DNA from: an archaeon
Lineage (GTDB): Archaea > Methanobacteriota > Methanobacteria > Methanobacteriales > Methanobacteriaceae
Direction: 5' to 3'
DNA length: 6,964 bases
Assembly: GCA_024409185.1 (NCBI GenBank)
Contig: JAKSUD010000047.1
Location: 1 to 6,964 of the forward strand
The notes beneath the pieces were generated by a model. It was not told where the DNA came from and did no database searches. It saw nothing but the letters and a program-made list of their open reading frames with translations. The position numbers were made by a program, and so were the translations under genes. Shown one piece after another: positions 1 through 6,050 of this stretch. Within the stretch, counting starts at the first letter, position 1; each line of letters opens with the position of its first letter.

Positions 1-524
1 GTTGCAAAGAGATTGTTAGATGATAATGCTGCAGTAATATCTAATCCATAATCACATTTTGCAGCTATATATTGTTCATCATCAACTACAACATGATAAG
101 AGTGAACAAAATAGAATGATTTTTCATCTATACCTTCTAAAATAGGACAATCTTTAACAACTTTTATTTGATTCCAGCCCATATGAGGGATTTTTCTGCC
201 TTCCGGAATCTTTTCAACATGCCCTTTAAATAAATCAAGACCTTTAACATTAGGTGCTTCATCTGATGAAGATAAAAGTACTTGTTGACCTAAACAGATT
301 CCTAAAAATGGTTTATCATCATTAATATGTTCATAAATTAAATCTTTAAAAGGATTTAAATTTTCCATAGCTGTTCCAAAAGCACCAACACCAGGTAAAA
401 CTAAGTATTCTGCATTTGCAATATCCTCTGGATTATCAGTTATTTTAGCTTCAACACCTATTTTTTTAAATCCATTAGAAATACTTCTAAGATTTCCACT
501 TTTATAATCAATAATAGTAATCAT
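1..524 (-). CDS. hisH: Imidazole glycerol phosphate synthase glutamine amidotransferase subunit HisH (partial, C-terminus off the left edge)
   Basis: HisH hydrolyses glutamine and channels ammonia to HisF, which makes imidazole glycerol phosphate and AICAR in histidine biosynthesis (family knowledge). I translated 174 residues from the ATG at 524; the frame is open to base 1. Visible marks of a class I (triad) amidotransferase are the N-terminal IDYKSGNLRS, the oxyanion-strand motif LPGVGAFG at residues 43-50, the nucleophile elbow GICLGQQ with catalytic Cys77, the HMGWNQI motif near 114-120 and FVHSYHV near 139-145. The catalytic His-Glu pair of the family lies further C-terminal and is outside the window. 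A GTGAT ribosome binding site precedes the ATG. The cfbD stop is 39 bases upstream, which suggests cotranscription. PuaseI-like paralogs such as PdxT are excluded by the GNLRS and HMGWN motifs. Confidence 0.95.
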   Translation of the reverse strand, partial: MITIIDYKSGNLRSISNGFKKIGVEAKITDNPEDIANAEYLVLPGVGAFGTAMENLNPFKDLIYEHINDDKPFLGICLGQQVLLSSSDEAPNVKGLDLFKGHVEKIPEGRKIPHMGWNQIKVVKDCPILEGIDEKSFYFVHSYHVVVDDEQYIAAKCDYGLDITAALSSNNLFA

Positions 525-563
525 ATAAATCACGATTTAATTTATTTTAATAATTATAACAAA

Positions 564-1652
564 TTATTCTTCAAGTTCCCATTCGATAGCTGATCTAATC
601 ATCATTCCAAAGTCAGAATCTACAATAGAATCTACACCTAAAGTCTTAGAATGAGCATCTAATTCTGCTACAACATGACTGTAACCTAATTCTCTTAAAG
701 GTTGAACAAGTCTTGGACCATCTGTAATAGCTATTGATTCACATTCAAAATCTTCAATTTTTAAAGCATGAGGAACACCAGCAACAATTACTAAGTCCGG
801 TTTTTCCTCTTTTAAGACTTTTTCTGCTTCTCTTGGAGTAACTGGATATTCATCAAGTCCTCCTGTAATATAATCAATATTAATTCCAGCTTCAGCTAAT
901 TCTTCTGTAATATTTACAGCATGACCTCTTATTCTTGGAAGACCTATATTTTCATCTAAATTAGCTATGTATACTGGAGTGTTATCTGAATTAATTTTAG
1001 AAAAGTCACAGTTTAAAATATCTGCAAATAAATATGAAGTTTCTTTTTTAGAATTTAAAATAAATGCGACTTTTTTATTATCTTTAATAGCTTGAATAAT
1101 AATTTTAGCTACTTTTTCTTTACTATCTCCGAAGTTTGGTTTGATATATTTACCTTGAGCCATTCCACGAGTTTTTTCAACTTCAGTAGCTAATTTAAGC
1201 ATTTCAATTTGTCTATCTGCTTCTTCTTGAGGAATAATTCCATATTCTACAGCAGCTTCTAAAACAATAATAGCTCCTTCGGTGTTATCTCCTTCACCAA
1301 ATCCTCCATGAGATTCAACAGGAAGTACAACTGCATCAAGACCAAGATTTTCAATTGGTTCTTTTAAATCTTCACCAATAATCATACTTGCACAAGTACC
1401 AACAATACCTATTAATTTAGGGTTAAAAGTATCATAAGCTTCTTTTAAAGTCTCTTCAAGCTTTTCACTTGCACCTAAAATAAAATCATTTTCAGACATA
1501 GCTGTAGTTACAACTCTAACTCCATCACTTTCAAGAAGTCTACCAGTTCTAAAACAACAACCATGTGGACCATGCATGATAATTACATCAGCATTTAAAT
1601 CTCTTAAAGTGTATAATGAAGCAGCTATTGGACTTGGACGTGGATGCATCAT
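564..1652 (-). CDS. cfbD: Ni-sirohydrochlorin a,c-diamide reductive cyclase, catalytic subunit CfbD
   Basis: CfbD is a nitrogenase NifD-like protein. With the NifH-like reductase CfbC it reductively cyclises Ni-sirohydrochlorin a,c-diamide to seco-F430 in synthesis of coenzyme F430, the methyl-coenzyme M reductase cofactor (family knowledge). Seen: N-terminal [17 protein letters not shown], then [10 protein letters not shown] and [12 protein letters not shown], which carry conserved cysteines (32, 33 and 87 in this numbering) of the type that hold the 4Fe-4S cluster, and a C-terminal nitrogenase-component-1-like half with AGVPHALK and [11 protein letters not shown]. The 362-residue length is short, as expected for CfbD compared with NifD. 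Start choice: an in-frame ATG at 1667 gives five more residues, but GGAGATGA (1658-1665) sits inside that extension, exactly 5 bases before the ATG at 1652, so I prefer 1652. cfbC is not in the window. hisH follows after 39 bases. Confidence 0.93.
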   Translation of the reverse strand: MMHPRPSPIAASLYTLRDLNADVIIMHGPHGCCFRTGRLLESDGVRVVTTAMSENDFILGASEKLEETLKEAYDTFNPKLIGIVGTCASMIIGEDLKEPIENLGLDAVVLPVESHGGFGEGDNTEGAIIVLEAAVEYGIIPQEEADRQIEMLKLATEVEKTRGMAQGKYIKPNFGDSKEKVAKIIIQAIKDNKKVAFILNSKKETSYLFADILNCDFSKINSDNTPVYIANLDENIGLPRIRGHAVNITEELAEAGINIDYITGGLDEYPVTPREAEKVLKEEKPDLVIVAGVPHALKIEDFECESIAITDGPRLVQPLRELGYSHVVAELDAHSKTLGVDSIVDSDFGMMIRSAIEWELEE

Positions 1653-1657
1653 TTTTG

Positions 1658-1665
1658 TCATCTCC
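1658..1665 (-). promoter_or_regulatory. Ribosome binding site that sets the cfbD start
   Basis: On the minus strand the bases read GGAGATGA, a near match to the archaeal anti-Shine-Dalgarno complement GGAGGTGAT, with 5 bases to the ATG at 1652. No comparable site precedes the ATG at 1667. This favours the shorter protein starting MMHPRPSP. Confidence 0.6.
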
Positions 1666-1713
1666 ATGTTTTAAATCAATAATAAGATAATTTTAAGTAT
1701 TTTTTAAAGATTA

Positions 1714-1723
1714 ATTTTATAAG
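1714..1723 (-). promoter_or_regulatory. Candidate TATA box for cfbD-hisH
   Basis: The minus strand reads CTTATAAAAT, preceded by an A-rich AAAA that could act as a BRE. It lies about 62-71 bases upstream of the chosen cfbD start and reaches towards the ychF stop codon. Expected transcription start is near 1690. In DNA this AT-rich a TATA-like match is easily found by chance, so the call rests mainly on position. Confidence 0.35.
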
Positions 1724-1725
1724 TT

Positions 1726-2916
1726 TTAATTATGAGTTACAATACTAATAATATCTCCATCACAAAGTTCATAATCACTTGCAATTCTCATATTTTTCTT
1801 TGCATCAACTGCATGCATAAATTTATCTCCAATATCTGTGTGTATAATATATGCAAGTTGTTTTGGATTAGAACCTTTTGGAACTAAAATAGCATCAGGA
1901 AGAACATTTCCTTTTTGATCTGTATATTTATGTTCATCTTCTACAGGATAAACCGCAATCATATCTAATAATTCAAATACTGCTTGATTTAATGCTTTTT
2001 GAATACCTGTACTACCATAAACATCTAAAATATTAGTTTGAATATACTCTAAAGCTTTAATTTGATTAGGGTTTAATTTATCTTTTTCTAAAAGTTCAAA
2101 ACTTGAATCACCAGAAACATAGGAAATAAGTCCGGCTCTTGCAGCATTAACTAGTGCAAGTTCAGATTCTGCAGAAGTAGCTATTACATTAGGATATTTT
2201 TCTCTAATTCTTTCAATATTTTCTTTTGCACCAGGTAAATCAGCTTTATTTGCAATTACTAAACTTGGTTTAGCTATATTTAAAATATGTCTAACAAGCT
2301 CAATTAAGTCTTCTTCTTCCCATTTAGTATAATCTGGTTCAACTTTTCTTAAAGCTTCAATAATATCTTCAATAGCAATTCCAGTACCAGATAATTGGTC
2401 AAAAATAACTCTTGAAATATCTAAATGTTCAGCTTCTACTTTACGGATAAGTCTTACCCAGTTTCTATTAACGATTCCATACATCCACATTACGATTTCA
2501 TGTTCTAAAAATTCAATATCATCTAATGGGTCATGAGAACCTAAATCAACTGGATTTCCTTCTTCATCAGTAGAACCAGATGCATCAATAACATGAATAA
2601 AGACTTTTGCTTGCATTAAATCATCTAAAAACTTGTTACCTAATCCTTTTCCTTCGTGTGCACCGGGTACAAGACCTGCAACATCAATTAATTCAATAGG
2701 AATTAATCTTTTACCATCAATACATTGGGAATTTCTTGGATTACAAGTAAGTTCTAATTCCTTACAAGGACATTTAGTAATTACATGTGCAATAGCTTTA
2801 TTTGCATCAATAGTTGTAAATGGATAATTTGCCATTTCTACCTTTGAAGCAGTAGCTGAATTAAAAAATGAGGATTTTCCAACATTTGGTTTTCCTGTAA
2901 CTGCAATTTGAAGCAT
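1726..2916 (-). CDS. ychF: YchF-family GTPase with C-terminal TGS domain (archaeal type)
   Basis: A TRAFAC-class P-loop NTPase of the Obg/YchF group; relatives associate with ribosomes, but the archaeal role is not settled. Seen in 396 residues: P-loop GKPNVGKSS at 8-16, a YPFTT switch at 31-35, G3 DVAG at 78-81 followed by Leu82 instead of the usual catalytic Gln (a mark of the HAS-GTPases, which include YchF), G4 NKAD at 223-226, G5-like TSAES at 247-251, a helical region, and a TGS-like C-terminus from about 321. The canonical NKAD argues for GTP, whereas bacterial YchF and eukaryotic OLA1 carry NxxE and prefer ATP, so the common label 'redox-regulated ATPase' may not fit. A four-cysteine cluster (49, 51, 58, 65) lies before G3. 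The ATG at 2916 follows GAGATGAT with a short spacer. cfbD begins 73 bases downstream. Confidence 0.92.
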   Translation of the reverse strand: MLQIAVTGKPNVGKSSFFNSATASKVEMANYPFTTIDANKAIAHVITKCPCKELELTCNPRNSQCIDGKRLIPIELIDVAGLVPGAHEGKGLGNKFLDDLMQAKVFIHVIDASGSTDEEGNPVDLGSHDPLDDIEFLEHEIVMWMYGIVNRNWVRLIRKVEAEHLDISRVIFDQLSGTGIAIEDIIEALRKVEPDYTKWEEEDLIELVRHILNIAKPSLVIANKADLPGAKENIERIREKYPNVIATSAESELALVNAARAGLISYVSGDSSFELLEKDKLNPNQIKALEYIQTNILDVYGSTGIQKALNQAVFELLDMIAVYPVEDEHKYTDQKGNVLPDAILVPKGSNPKQLAYIIHTDIGDKFMHAVDAKKNMRIASDYELCDGDIISIVTHN

Positions 2917-2979
2917 AATATCATCTCTATAAATATAATAGTAAAATAGCTAATAATAACTAAATTAGCTAATAAATCA

Positions 2980-3033
2980 TATTAATCTTAAAATAGCCTT
3001 AAAACATAAGATAAGAATATTTTAAGATTAATA
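2980..3033. repeat. Perfect 16-bp inverted repeat between the PAC2 gene and ychF
   Basis: Left arm 2980-2995 (TATTAATCTTAAAATA) is the exact reverse complement of right arm 3018-3033, with a 22-base spacer that itself contains CTTA/TAAG. It lies 64 bases upstream of the ychF start and 73 bases downstream of the PAC2 stop. As RNA it could be a terminator hairpin for the PAC2 gene; as DNA it could be a dimeric operator for ychF. A 16-bp perfect match is long even for DNA this AT-rich. Confidence 0.75.
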
Positions 3034-3105
3034 AATTAAAATTTACATTAAGTATTAAATTAATCTAAATAAAGAAAATAAATAGAAAATGAATAATCAA
3101 AAAGA

Positions 3106-3882
3106 TTATCCAATATATCTAAGGTCATCTTGTGGTTGTTGTTGACCCATAGCTCTATTTAACATTTCTTGTTCCATTTGTTGAGCTTTAGAAATCATTT
3201 CACGAGTTTCTTCAGCACGTTCTTCTAATTTATCTGTGTTAACTTCAATATTAACAAGAATAGATAATTTCTTAAGTACAGCTTCAGCTGCTTCAGCATC
3301 AATGAAATATCCTGGAGTTTTACCCATAAGACAAGACCCAGACATTCCTCTTAATCTACCTAAACCTAAGAATAAACCAGAAGCTCCAACAATTCCACCA
3401 TCAGCAGATCTAATTTCAATATCTGCTTCTTTAAGAAGTTCTATACGAGCTTCATCAGTAGCTGCACCTAAAACACGGTCCCCTTCAACAGGTTGTCCAG
3501 TAGCAAGACCACCTAAAGTGTAAATTTCACGAGCTCCTAAAGTTTCAACAAAGTCTAAAACAGAACCACAAAGTTCGTATTGTCCTTCTGTAGATAAACC
3601 TTGACAATTACCAACAAGGAAAATAAAGTCGTGGTCATCTTCACTCTCAGCTTTTAAATAGTATAATTCATTAACCATATCTTCAATTACACCACCTTCT
3701 CCAACAAGAACTTGAGGTGGGAAGTATGGAGAATAAATCTCAACAAATTTAGTAGCTCCTAATTCATCAATAACATGGTCAATAGCTAATTTACCTACAT
3801 GACCTATTCCTGGAAGTGCTTCAATAAATATAGGATTATTTAAATTAACTTCTTCTAATACCTTAAATTGAGTTGTTCTCAT
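3106..3882 (-). CDS. Proteasome assembly chaperone family protein (PAC2 domain, PbaA/PbaB-like)
   Basis: PAC2-family proteins in archaea include PbaA and PbaB, relatives of eukaryotic proteasome assembly chaperones PAC1/PAC2 (family knowledge); the job of this paralog is inferred. Seen in 258 residues: [21 protein letters not shown] near 21-41, FPPQVLV near 54-60, TLGGLATGQ near 122-130, [16 protein letters not shown] near 162-178, then a charged, probably coiled-coil tail (about 216-246), a Gln-rich stretch and the end LRYIG. A Tyr close to the C-terminus recalls the HbYX tails that dock on 20S proteasomes, but it is two residues too far in to be a strict HbYX motif. The ATG at 3882 follows GGGTGAT with a 4-base gap, a strong ribosome binding site. 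The gene lies downstream of nop10, but U-tracts between them suggest a separate transcript. Confidence 0.88.
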   Translation of the reverse strand: MRTTQFKVLEEVNLNNPIFIEALPGIGHVGKLAIDHVIDELGATKFVEIYSPYFPPQVLVGEGGVIEDMVNELYYLKAESEDDHDFIFLVGNCQGLSTEGQYELCGSVLDFVETLGAREIYTLGGLATGQPVEGDRVLGAATDEARIELLKEADIEIRSADGGIVGASGLFLGLGRLRGMSGSCLMGKTPGYFIDAEAAEAVLKKLSILVNIEVNTDKLEERAEETREMISKAQQMEQEMLNRAMGQQQPQDDLRYIG

Positions 3883-3928
3883 AAAATCACCCTTTAAGGA
3901 CTATAATTAAAATAATAAAATAAAAAAA

Positions 3929-4043
3929 TAGCTAATTAATATTAACTTTTAAACTATATTTAAGCTTAATAGCTAAATATTAATTTTAGATTAAAATAGC
4001 TAAATAATAAAAAATAGTAAAAAAGTAAAAAAATATTAGCTAA
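3929..4043. repeat. Intergenic cluster of four TAGCTAA motifs
   Basis: TAGCTAA occurs at 3929-3935, 3970-3976, 3997-4003 and 4037-4043 in the gap between nop10 and the PAC2 gene. Two copies are part of a longer 12-base direct repeat AATAGCTAAATA (3968-3979 and 3995-4006, 27 bases apart). Two more TAGCTAA copies precede ychF (2947-2953 and 2966-2972). The core TAGCTA is palindromic. It also occurs inside cfbD (1187-1193) and the PAC2 gene (3783-3789), so it may only reflect base composition. Confidence 0.5.
3953..3962 (-). promoter_or_regulatory. Candidate TATA box for the PAC2 gene
   Basis: The minus strand reads CTTAAATATAG over this stretch, about 70 bases before the PAC2 start and downstream of the presumed nop10 terminator. 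A start near 3930 would give a leader of roughly 48 bases that includes the GGGTGAT ribosome binding site. Weak, because the whole gap is A/T. Confidence 0.3.
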
Positions 4044-4064
4044 ATCTATTTAAGCATCAAAAAA
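4009..4064 (-). terminator. U-tract terminator region after nop10
   Basis: On the transcribed strand four runs of T follow the nop10 stop: six at 4059-4064, seven at 4027-4033, six at 4019-4024 and six at 4009-4014. Clustered U-runs without a GC hairpin are the usual intrinsic terminator of euryarchaea. This would end the rpl44e-rps27e-aif2a-nop10 transcript. Confidence 0.5.
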
Positions 4065-4066
4065 GA

Positions 4067-4240
4067 CTAAATATCTTTATATAGCATTTCTTTTTTTAAT
4101 TGTCTGCGATATTTACCATATTTATCCTCAACAGAAAACTTAGGAGGATAAATAACTTTTAAATCCCCACCACATTTAGGGCAGGAATCTTCAAGTGTGT
4201 AAATATTACAAACAGGACACTTACGCATTTTCATTTTCAT
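4067..4240 (-). CDS. nop10: RNA-protein complex protein Nop10 (57 aa)
   Basis: Nop10 is the small core subunit of archaeal H/ACA ribonucleoproteins; with Cbf5, Gar1 and L7Ae it carries out guide-directed pseudouridylation of rRNA (family knowledge). I translated 57 residues by hand. Seen: a zinc ribbon with Cys8, Cys11, Cys20 and Cys23 (KCPVCN and SCPKCG), then the family signature PPKFSVEDKYGKYRRQLKKE, which forms the linker and helix that contact Cbf5 in known structures. Length is normal for the family. The protein begins MKMKMRKCP, so ATGs at 4240, 4234 and 4228 are all possible; I took the first, as homologues share this start. There is only a weak GAG-type ribosome binding site. The aif2a stop is 14 bases upstream, which fits an operon with translational coupling. 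Confidence 0.96.
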   Translation of the reverse strand: MKMKMRKCPVCNIYTLEDSCPKCGGDLKVIYPPKFSVEDKYGKYRRQLKKEMLYKDI

Positions 4241-4254
4241 CGAATTCGTCTCAT

Positions 4255-5037
4255 TTAATTGTCAATTTCACGTAAGAATTCGCCTCTACCGCCCGCTTTT
4301 TCAACGATAGCAATAGCTTTTTCAGCTGCTTTTTTAAGTTGTTTTTCAGCTTTAATATAATCATCTGAAGTAACAGTTATTCTGTAACGAGGAGCTCCAA
4401 CACACTGAACAGCAATATCTTTACCTTCAGCTGCTAAAAGAGCTTCTTTGATGATTTCTACTCCATTAGATTCATAATTTTCAATATCAACATATCCAGT
4501 AATATGAATTTCAGGAGGAGTAATATTTTTTACAGCAACTTCAGTTATAGCTTTAGCCCAATCTTCACTAATTCCTTCATCAATAAGAGATTGTTCTCCT
4601 TCATCAGAAGCAGTTTCGAATGCACCATAAAGGTCTCCGAAAATGTCCATAAGTTCATAACCTACTTCATCATAAGCAGTGTTTAAGTCTTTATCTAAGG
4701 ATTTAGCTACTAATTCTAAGAATTTTTCAGCTTTTTGTTCAATTTTCCATTGCTGAATTTTTTTGGTTCTTTGATCTTCTCTAATTCTTTTTAAAGAAGC
4801 ATCAACATGACCTTTTTTAGGGTTAACTCTTAAAACACGAGCAACAATTTTTTGGTTTTCTCTTACATGATCTCGAATATTTTTTACCCAACCAGAAGAA
4901 ACTTCGGAAATATGAATAAATGCTTCTTTACCTTCATATTCTTCCAATTTAGCAAAGGCACCATAGTTAAGAACTTTATAAACAGTTCCTACAATGAGAT
5001 CTCCTTCATCTGGCCATTCTTGATTTTTTCTTACCAA
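4255..5037 (-). CDS. eif2a: Translation initiation factor aIF2 subunit alpha
   Basis: Alpha subunit of the heterotrimeric aIF2, which delivers methionylated initiator tRNA to the small ribosomal subunit (family knowledge). Seen in 260 residues: an S1/OB RNA-binding domain at about 10-84 ([25 protein letters not shown]), a helical domain at about 85-170, and the C-terminal alpha/beta domain at about 175-255 that binds the gamma subunit ([20 protein letters not shown]). Length is normal. The SEVS segment at 44-47 aligns with the eukaryotic loop bearing Ser51, placing Ser47 at that site. The start is TTG: an in-frame TAA lies directly before it, the protein opens with the family's usual MVRK...WPDEGDL, and GGTG lies 6 bases upstream. 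The 158-base gap after rps27e is large for the middle of an operon, so a separate promoter is possible. Confidence 0.96.
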   Translation of the reverse strand: MVRKNQEWPDEGDLIVGTVYKVLNYGAFAKLEEYEGKEAFIHISEVSSGWVKNIRDHVRENQKIVARVLRVNPKKGHVDASLKRIREDQRTKKIQQWKIEQKAEKFLELVAKSLDKDLNTAYDEVGYELMDIFGDLYGAFETASDEGEQSLIDEGISEDWAKAITEVAVKNITPPEIHITGYVDIENYESNGVEIIKEALLAAEGKDIAVQCVGAPRYRITVTSDDYIKAEKQLKKAAEKAIAIVEKAGGRGEFLREIDN

Positions 5038-5091
5038 TTAAAACACCAAATAAAAATAGTTAAGATTTCAATTAAAATATTAACAGCTAAA

Positions 5092-5100
5092 ATATAATTT
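5092..5100 (-). promoter_or_regulatory. Candidate internal TATA box before aif2a
   Basis: The minus strand reads AAATTATATT here, 55-63 bases before the aif2a TTG start. Together with the long gap to rps27e this could give aif2a-nop10 its own transcript start near 5068. Low certainty in such A/T-rich DNA. Confidence 0.25.
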
Positions 5101-5192
5101 TAAAAAATTTAAAATTTTAAAAAATTAATAATCTTAAATTTAAATAGTTAATAAATCAATTGAATCTAATATATTCAAGATTTTTAAAATCT
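5096..5192. repeat. Three short inverted repeats between rps27e and aif2a
   Basis: Three perfect palindromic elements sit in this gap. AATTTTAAA (5096-5104) pairs with TTTAAAATT (5108-5116) over a 3-base loop. TTGAAT (5160-5165) pairs with ATTCAA (5173-5178). AGATTTT (5178-5184) pairs with AAAATCT (5186-5192) around one base. As RNA, the last two would form adjacent hairpins just after the rps27e stop. They could be weak processing or attenuation signals, or chance A/T pairing. Confidence 0.4.
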
Positions 5193-5195
5193 AAC

Positions 5196-5375
5196 TTAAT
5201 CTAAAACTTCATCGATGTGAGCCATGATTTTAGCTTTAGCTCCACGGGATTTAACAATAGTTTTACCGCAGATAATACATTTTACATCAGAAGCTGCACG
5301 ATCGAATATGATTTGTTCGTTGTCACAATCTAAACATTTTACTCTTAAAAAGTTTCCTCTACCATTACTAGCCAT
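5196..5375 (-). CDS. rps27e: Small ribosomal subunit protein eS27 (S27e)
   Basis: A structural protein of the 30S subunit found in archaea and eukaryotes. Seen in 59 residues: the zinc ribbon FLRVKCLDCDNEQIIFDRAASDVKCIICG with Cys14, Cys17, Cys33 and Cys36, and the family ending KIMAHIDEVLD. Start choice: a GTG at 5384 is in frame and would add three residues (M-I-C), but the ATG at 5375 gives the usual family start MASNGRGNF and follows AGGTGAT at a proper distance. That ribosome binding site begins inside the rpl44e TAG stop codon (5385-5387), so translation of the two genes is probably coupled. The coding gap between them is 9 bases. Confidence 0.97.
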   Translation of the reverse strand: MASNGRGNFLRVKCLDCDNEQIIFDRAASDVKCIICGKTIVKSRGAKAKIMAHIDEVLD

Positions 5376-5384
5376 ACAAATCAC

Positions 5385-5663
5385 CTAATTAGATACCCAT
5401 TCAGGTTTACCTACTCTGAATGATTTTCTGATGTGGGATTTTCCACATTCTTTACATTTATATCTTAAATCTAATTTTTTAACCGGCTTGTTACCACCTG
5501 GTAATGGTCTTGGATAACCTCTGTACCCTGCAGTAACTCTTCTGAATTGTCTTTGTCCCCATTTTAACTCACTTGCTTTTCTTCTTTTAGCAGTGTGTAC
5601 TTCATGCACAGTATGTTTTCTACAGTGCGGACAGTAAGTTCTTTTTTCTTTAGGAATTTTCAT
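5385..5663 (-). CDS. rpl44e: Large ribosomal subunit protein eL42 (L44e)
   Basis: A 50S protein near the E site, known from archaea and eukaryotes. Seen in 92 residues: a split zinc finger with Cys11 and Cys14 ([10 protein letters not shown]) and Cys70 and Cys73 ([10 protein letters not shown]), plus the basic signature [29 protein letters not shown]. Start choice: the open frame reaches a TTG at 5681 that would add MKRGYK, but AGAGG of a ribosome binding site (5671-5675) lies within that extension, 7 bases before the ATG at 5663. The protein then starts [12 protein letters not shown] and has the usual length. It is the first gene of the block with rps27e, aif2a and nop10; a promoter candidate lies at 5709-5719. 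Confidence 0.97.
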   Translation of the reverse strand: MKIPKEKRTYCPHCRKHTVHEVHTAKRRKASELKWGQRQFRRVTAGYRGYPRPLPGGNKPVKKLDLRYKCKECGKSHIRKSFRVGKPEWVSN

Positions 5664-5670
5664 TTTATAA

Positions 5671-5675
5671 CCTCT
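5671..5675 (-). promoter_or_regulatory. Ribosome binding site that sets the rpl44e start
   Basis: The minus strand reads AGAGG, then TTATAAA, then ATG at 5663. This places the start six codons inside the longest open frame and removes the TTG at 5681 as the likely start. Confidence 0.6.
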
Positions 5676-5708
5676 TTTCAATTATCTATTAAGTTCCATC
5701 TTAATAGA

Positions 5709-5719
5709 CTATATAATAA
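5709..5719 (-). promoter_or_regulatory. TATA box of the rpl44e-rps27e-aif2a-nop10 operon
   Basis: The minus strand reads TTATTATATAG. Counting about 25 bases downstream puts transcription start near 5688, for a leader of about 25 bases that holds the AGAGG site; this is sound geometry for a euryarchaeal ribosomal protein promoter. The 51-bp tandem repeat ends only 3 bases upstream of this box, so it abuts the promoter. Confidence 0.5.
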
Positions 5720-5722
5720 CGT

Positions 5723-5824
5723 ATTACAACAAACCACTAGGAACTGATTAGGTTTCCAAGTCGCATGAGGATAATTACAACAAACCAATAAGAACTGCTT
5801 AAGTTTCCCACGAGCTTGAGAGTA
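5723..5824. repeat. Two-copy 51-bp imperfect tandem repeat upstream of rpl44e
   Basis: Copy 1 is 5723-5773 and copy 2 is 5774-5824, directly abutting. I count 40 of 51 positions identical without gaps. The first 35 positions match at 31 and open with an exact 14-base block ATTACAACAAACCA; the last 16 positions are looser. On the minus strand both copies can form a small hairpin GGAA(A)C with 7-base loop and GUUCC or GUUCU; the outermost pair changes from G-C in copy 1 to G-U in copy 2. Function unknown: candidate operator pair or structured RNA. Confidence 0.7.
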
Positions 5825-5964
5825 TCTAAATATATAGAAGCAGTATAATTCTACAAAAGTAGTAATTACACCTCATTACTTAATAGTAAATTTTCATACC
5901 ATTATCATAGATACATTGTATATATTTGTTATAAAATTATATTTAAATGTTTGTAAAAATAAGG

Positions 5965-6050
5965 ATTTTTAGTTAAAAAAATAATTGACTAAAAATAGAA
6001 TTGAAAAATTAAAGAATAATCTAAAAAATAGAATTAAAATAAAATTAAAG
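5965..6050 (-). terminator. U-rich terminator region after the GINS gene
   Basis: On the transcribed strand, runs of T follow the GINS stop: six at 6023-6028, five at 6004-6008 and seven at 5975-5981. The last run lies in the loop of a perfect 9-bp inverted repeat, ATTTTTAGT (5965-5973) with ACTAAAAAT (5988-5996). This is consistent with U-tract termination between the GINS gene and the translation block. Confidence 0.45.

Larger units (their letters stand above)
5664..6050. other. 387-base gap between the GINS gene and rpl44e
   Basis: No credible protein gene is present. Going with transcription: U-rich tracts after the GINS stop (5965-6050), an A/T stretch with a TATA-like AAATATATAC on the minus strand (5918-5927), a small inverted repeat AGTAAT/ATTACT (5861-5880) whose loop reads GAGGTGTA on the minus strand, the two-copy 51-bp repeat (5723-5824), and the rpl44e promoter. 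The repeat has about 37-39% G+C by my count, well above the nearly pure A/T sequence on either side. Confidence 0.7.

Noticed and set aside
2633..2827. Plus-strand 64-codon frame
   Set aside because: It lies antisense inside ychF, whose protein has all the G motifs, and shows no domain or ribosome binding site.
3236..3523. Plus-strand 95-codon frame
   Set aside because: Antisense shadow of the PAC2 gene; its Ser/Pro-rich composition is what the reverse reading of the Gly/Ala/Glu-rich gene gives.
4504..5097. Two plus-strand frames (4504-4686 and 4852-5097)
   Set aside because: Antisense to aif2a; Phe/Ser/Ile-rich products with no domain, as expected from reverse reading of Lys/Glu-rich codons.
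5723..5824. Possible short CRISPR array from the two similar units
   Set aside because: Only two units, 51 bases apart, with imperfect repeats (31 of 35) and a diverging tail of about 16 bases rather than unique spacers of 30 or more. It matches no CRISPR repeat I know from methanogens and no cas gene is nearby.
5723..5824. Possible tandem C/D box guide RNAs (unit length about 50)
   Set aside because: CTGA occurs once on the plus strand, but no proper RTGATGA box C sits at the right distance in either copy; the closest are GCATGAGGA and CTATGATAA. Boxes C' and D' are missing too.
5826..5876. 16-codon frame on the minus strand beginning at an ATG at 5876
   Set aside because: Very short, hydrophobic by composition, no ribosome binding site before it, and no recognisable homology. 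It lies between two candidate regulatory elements.
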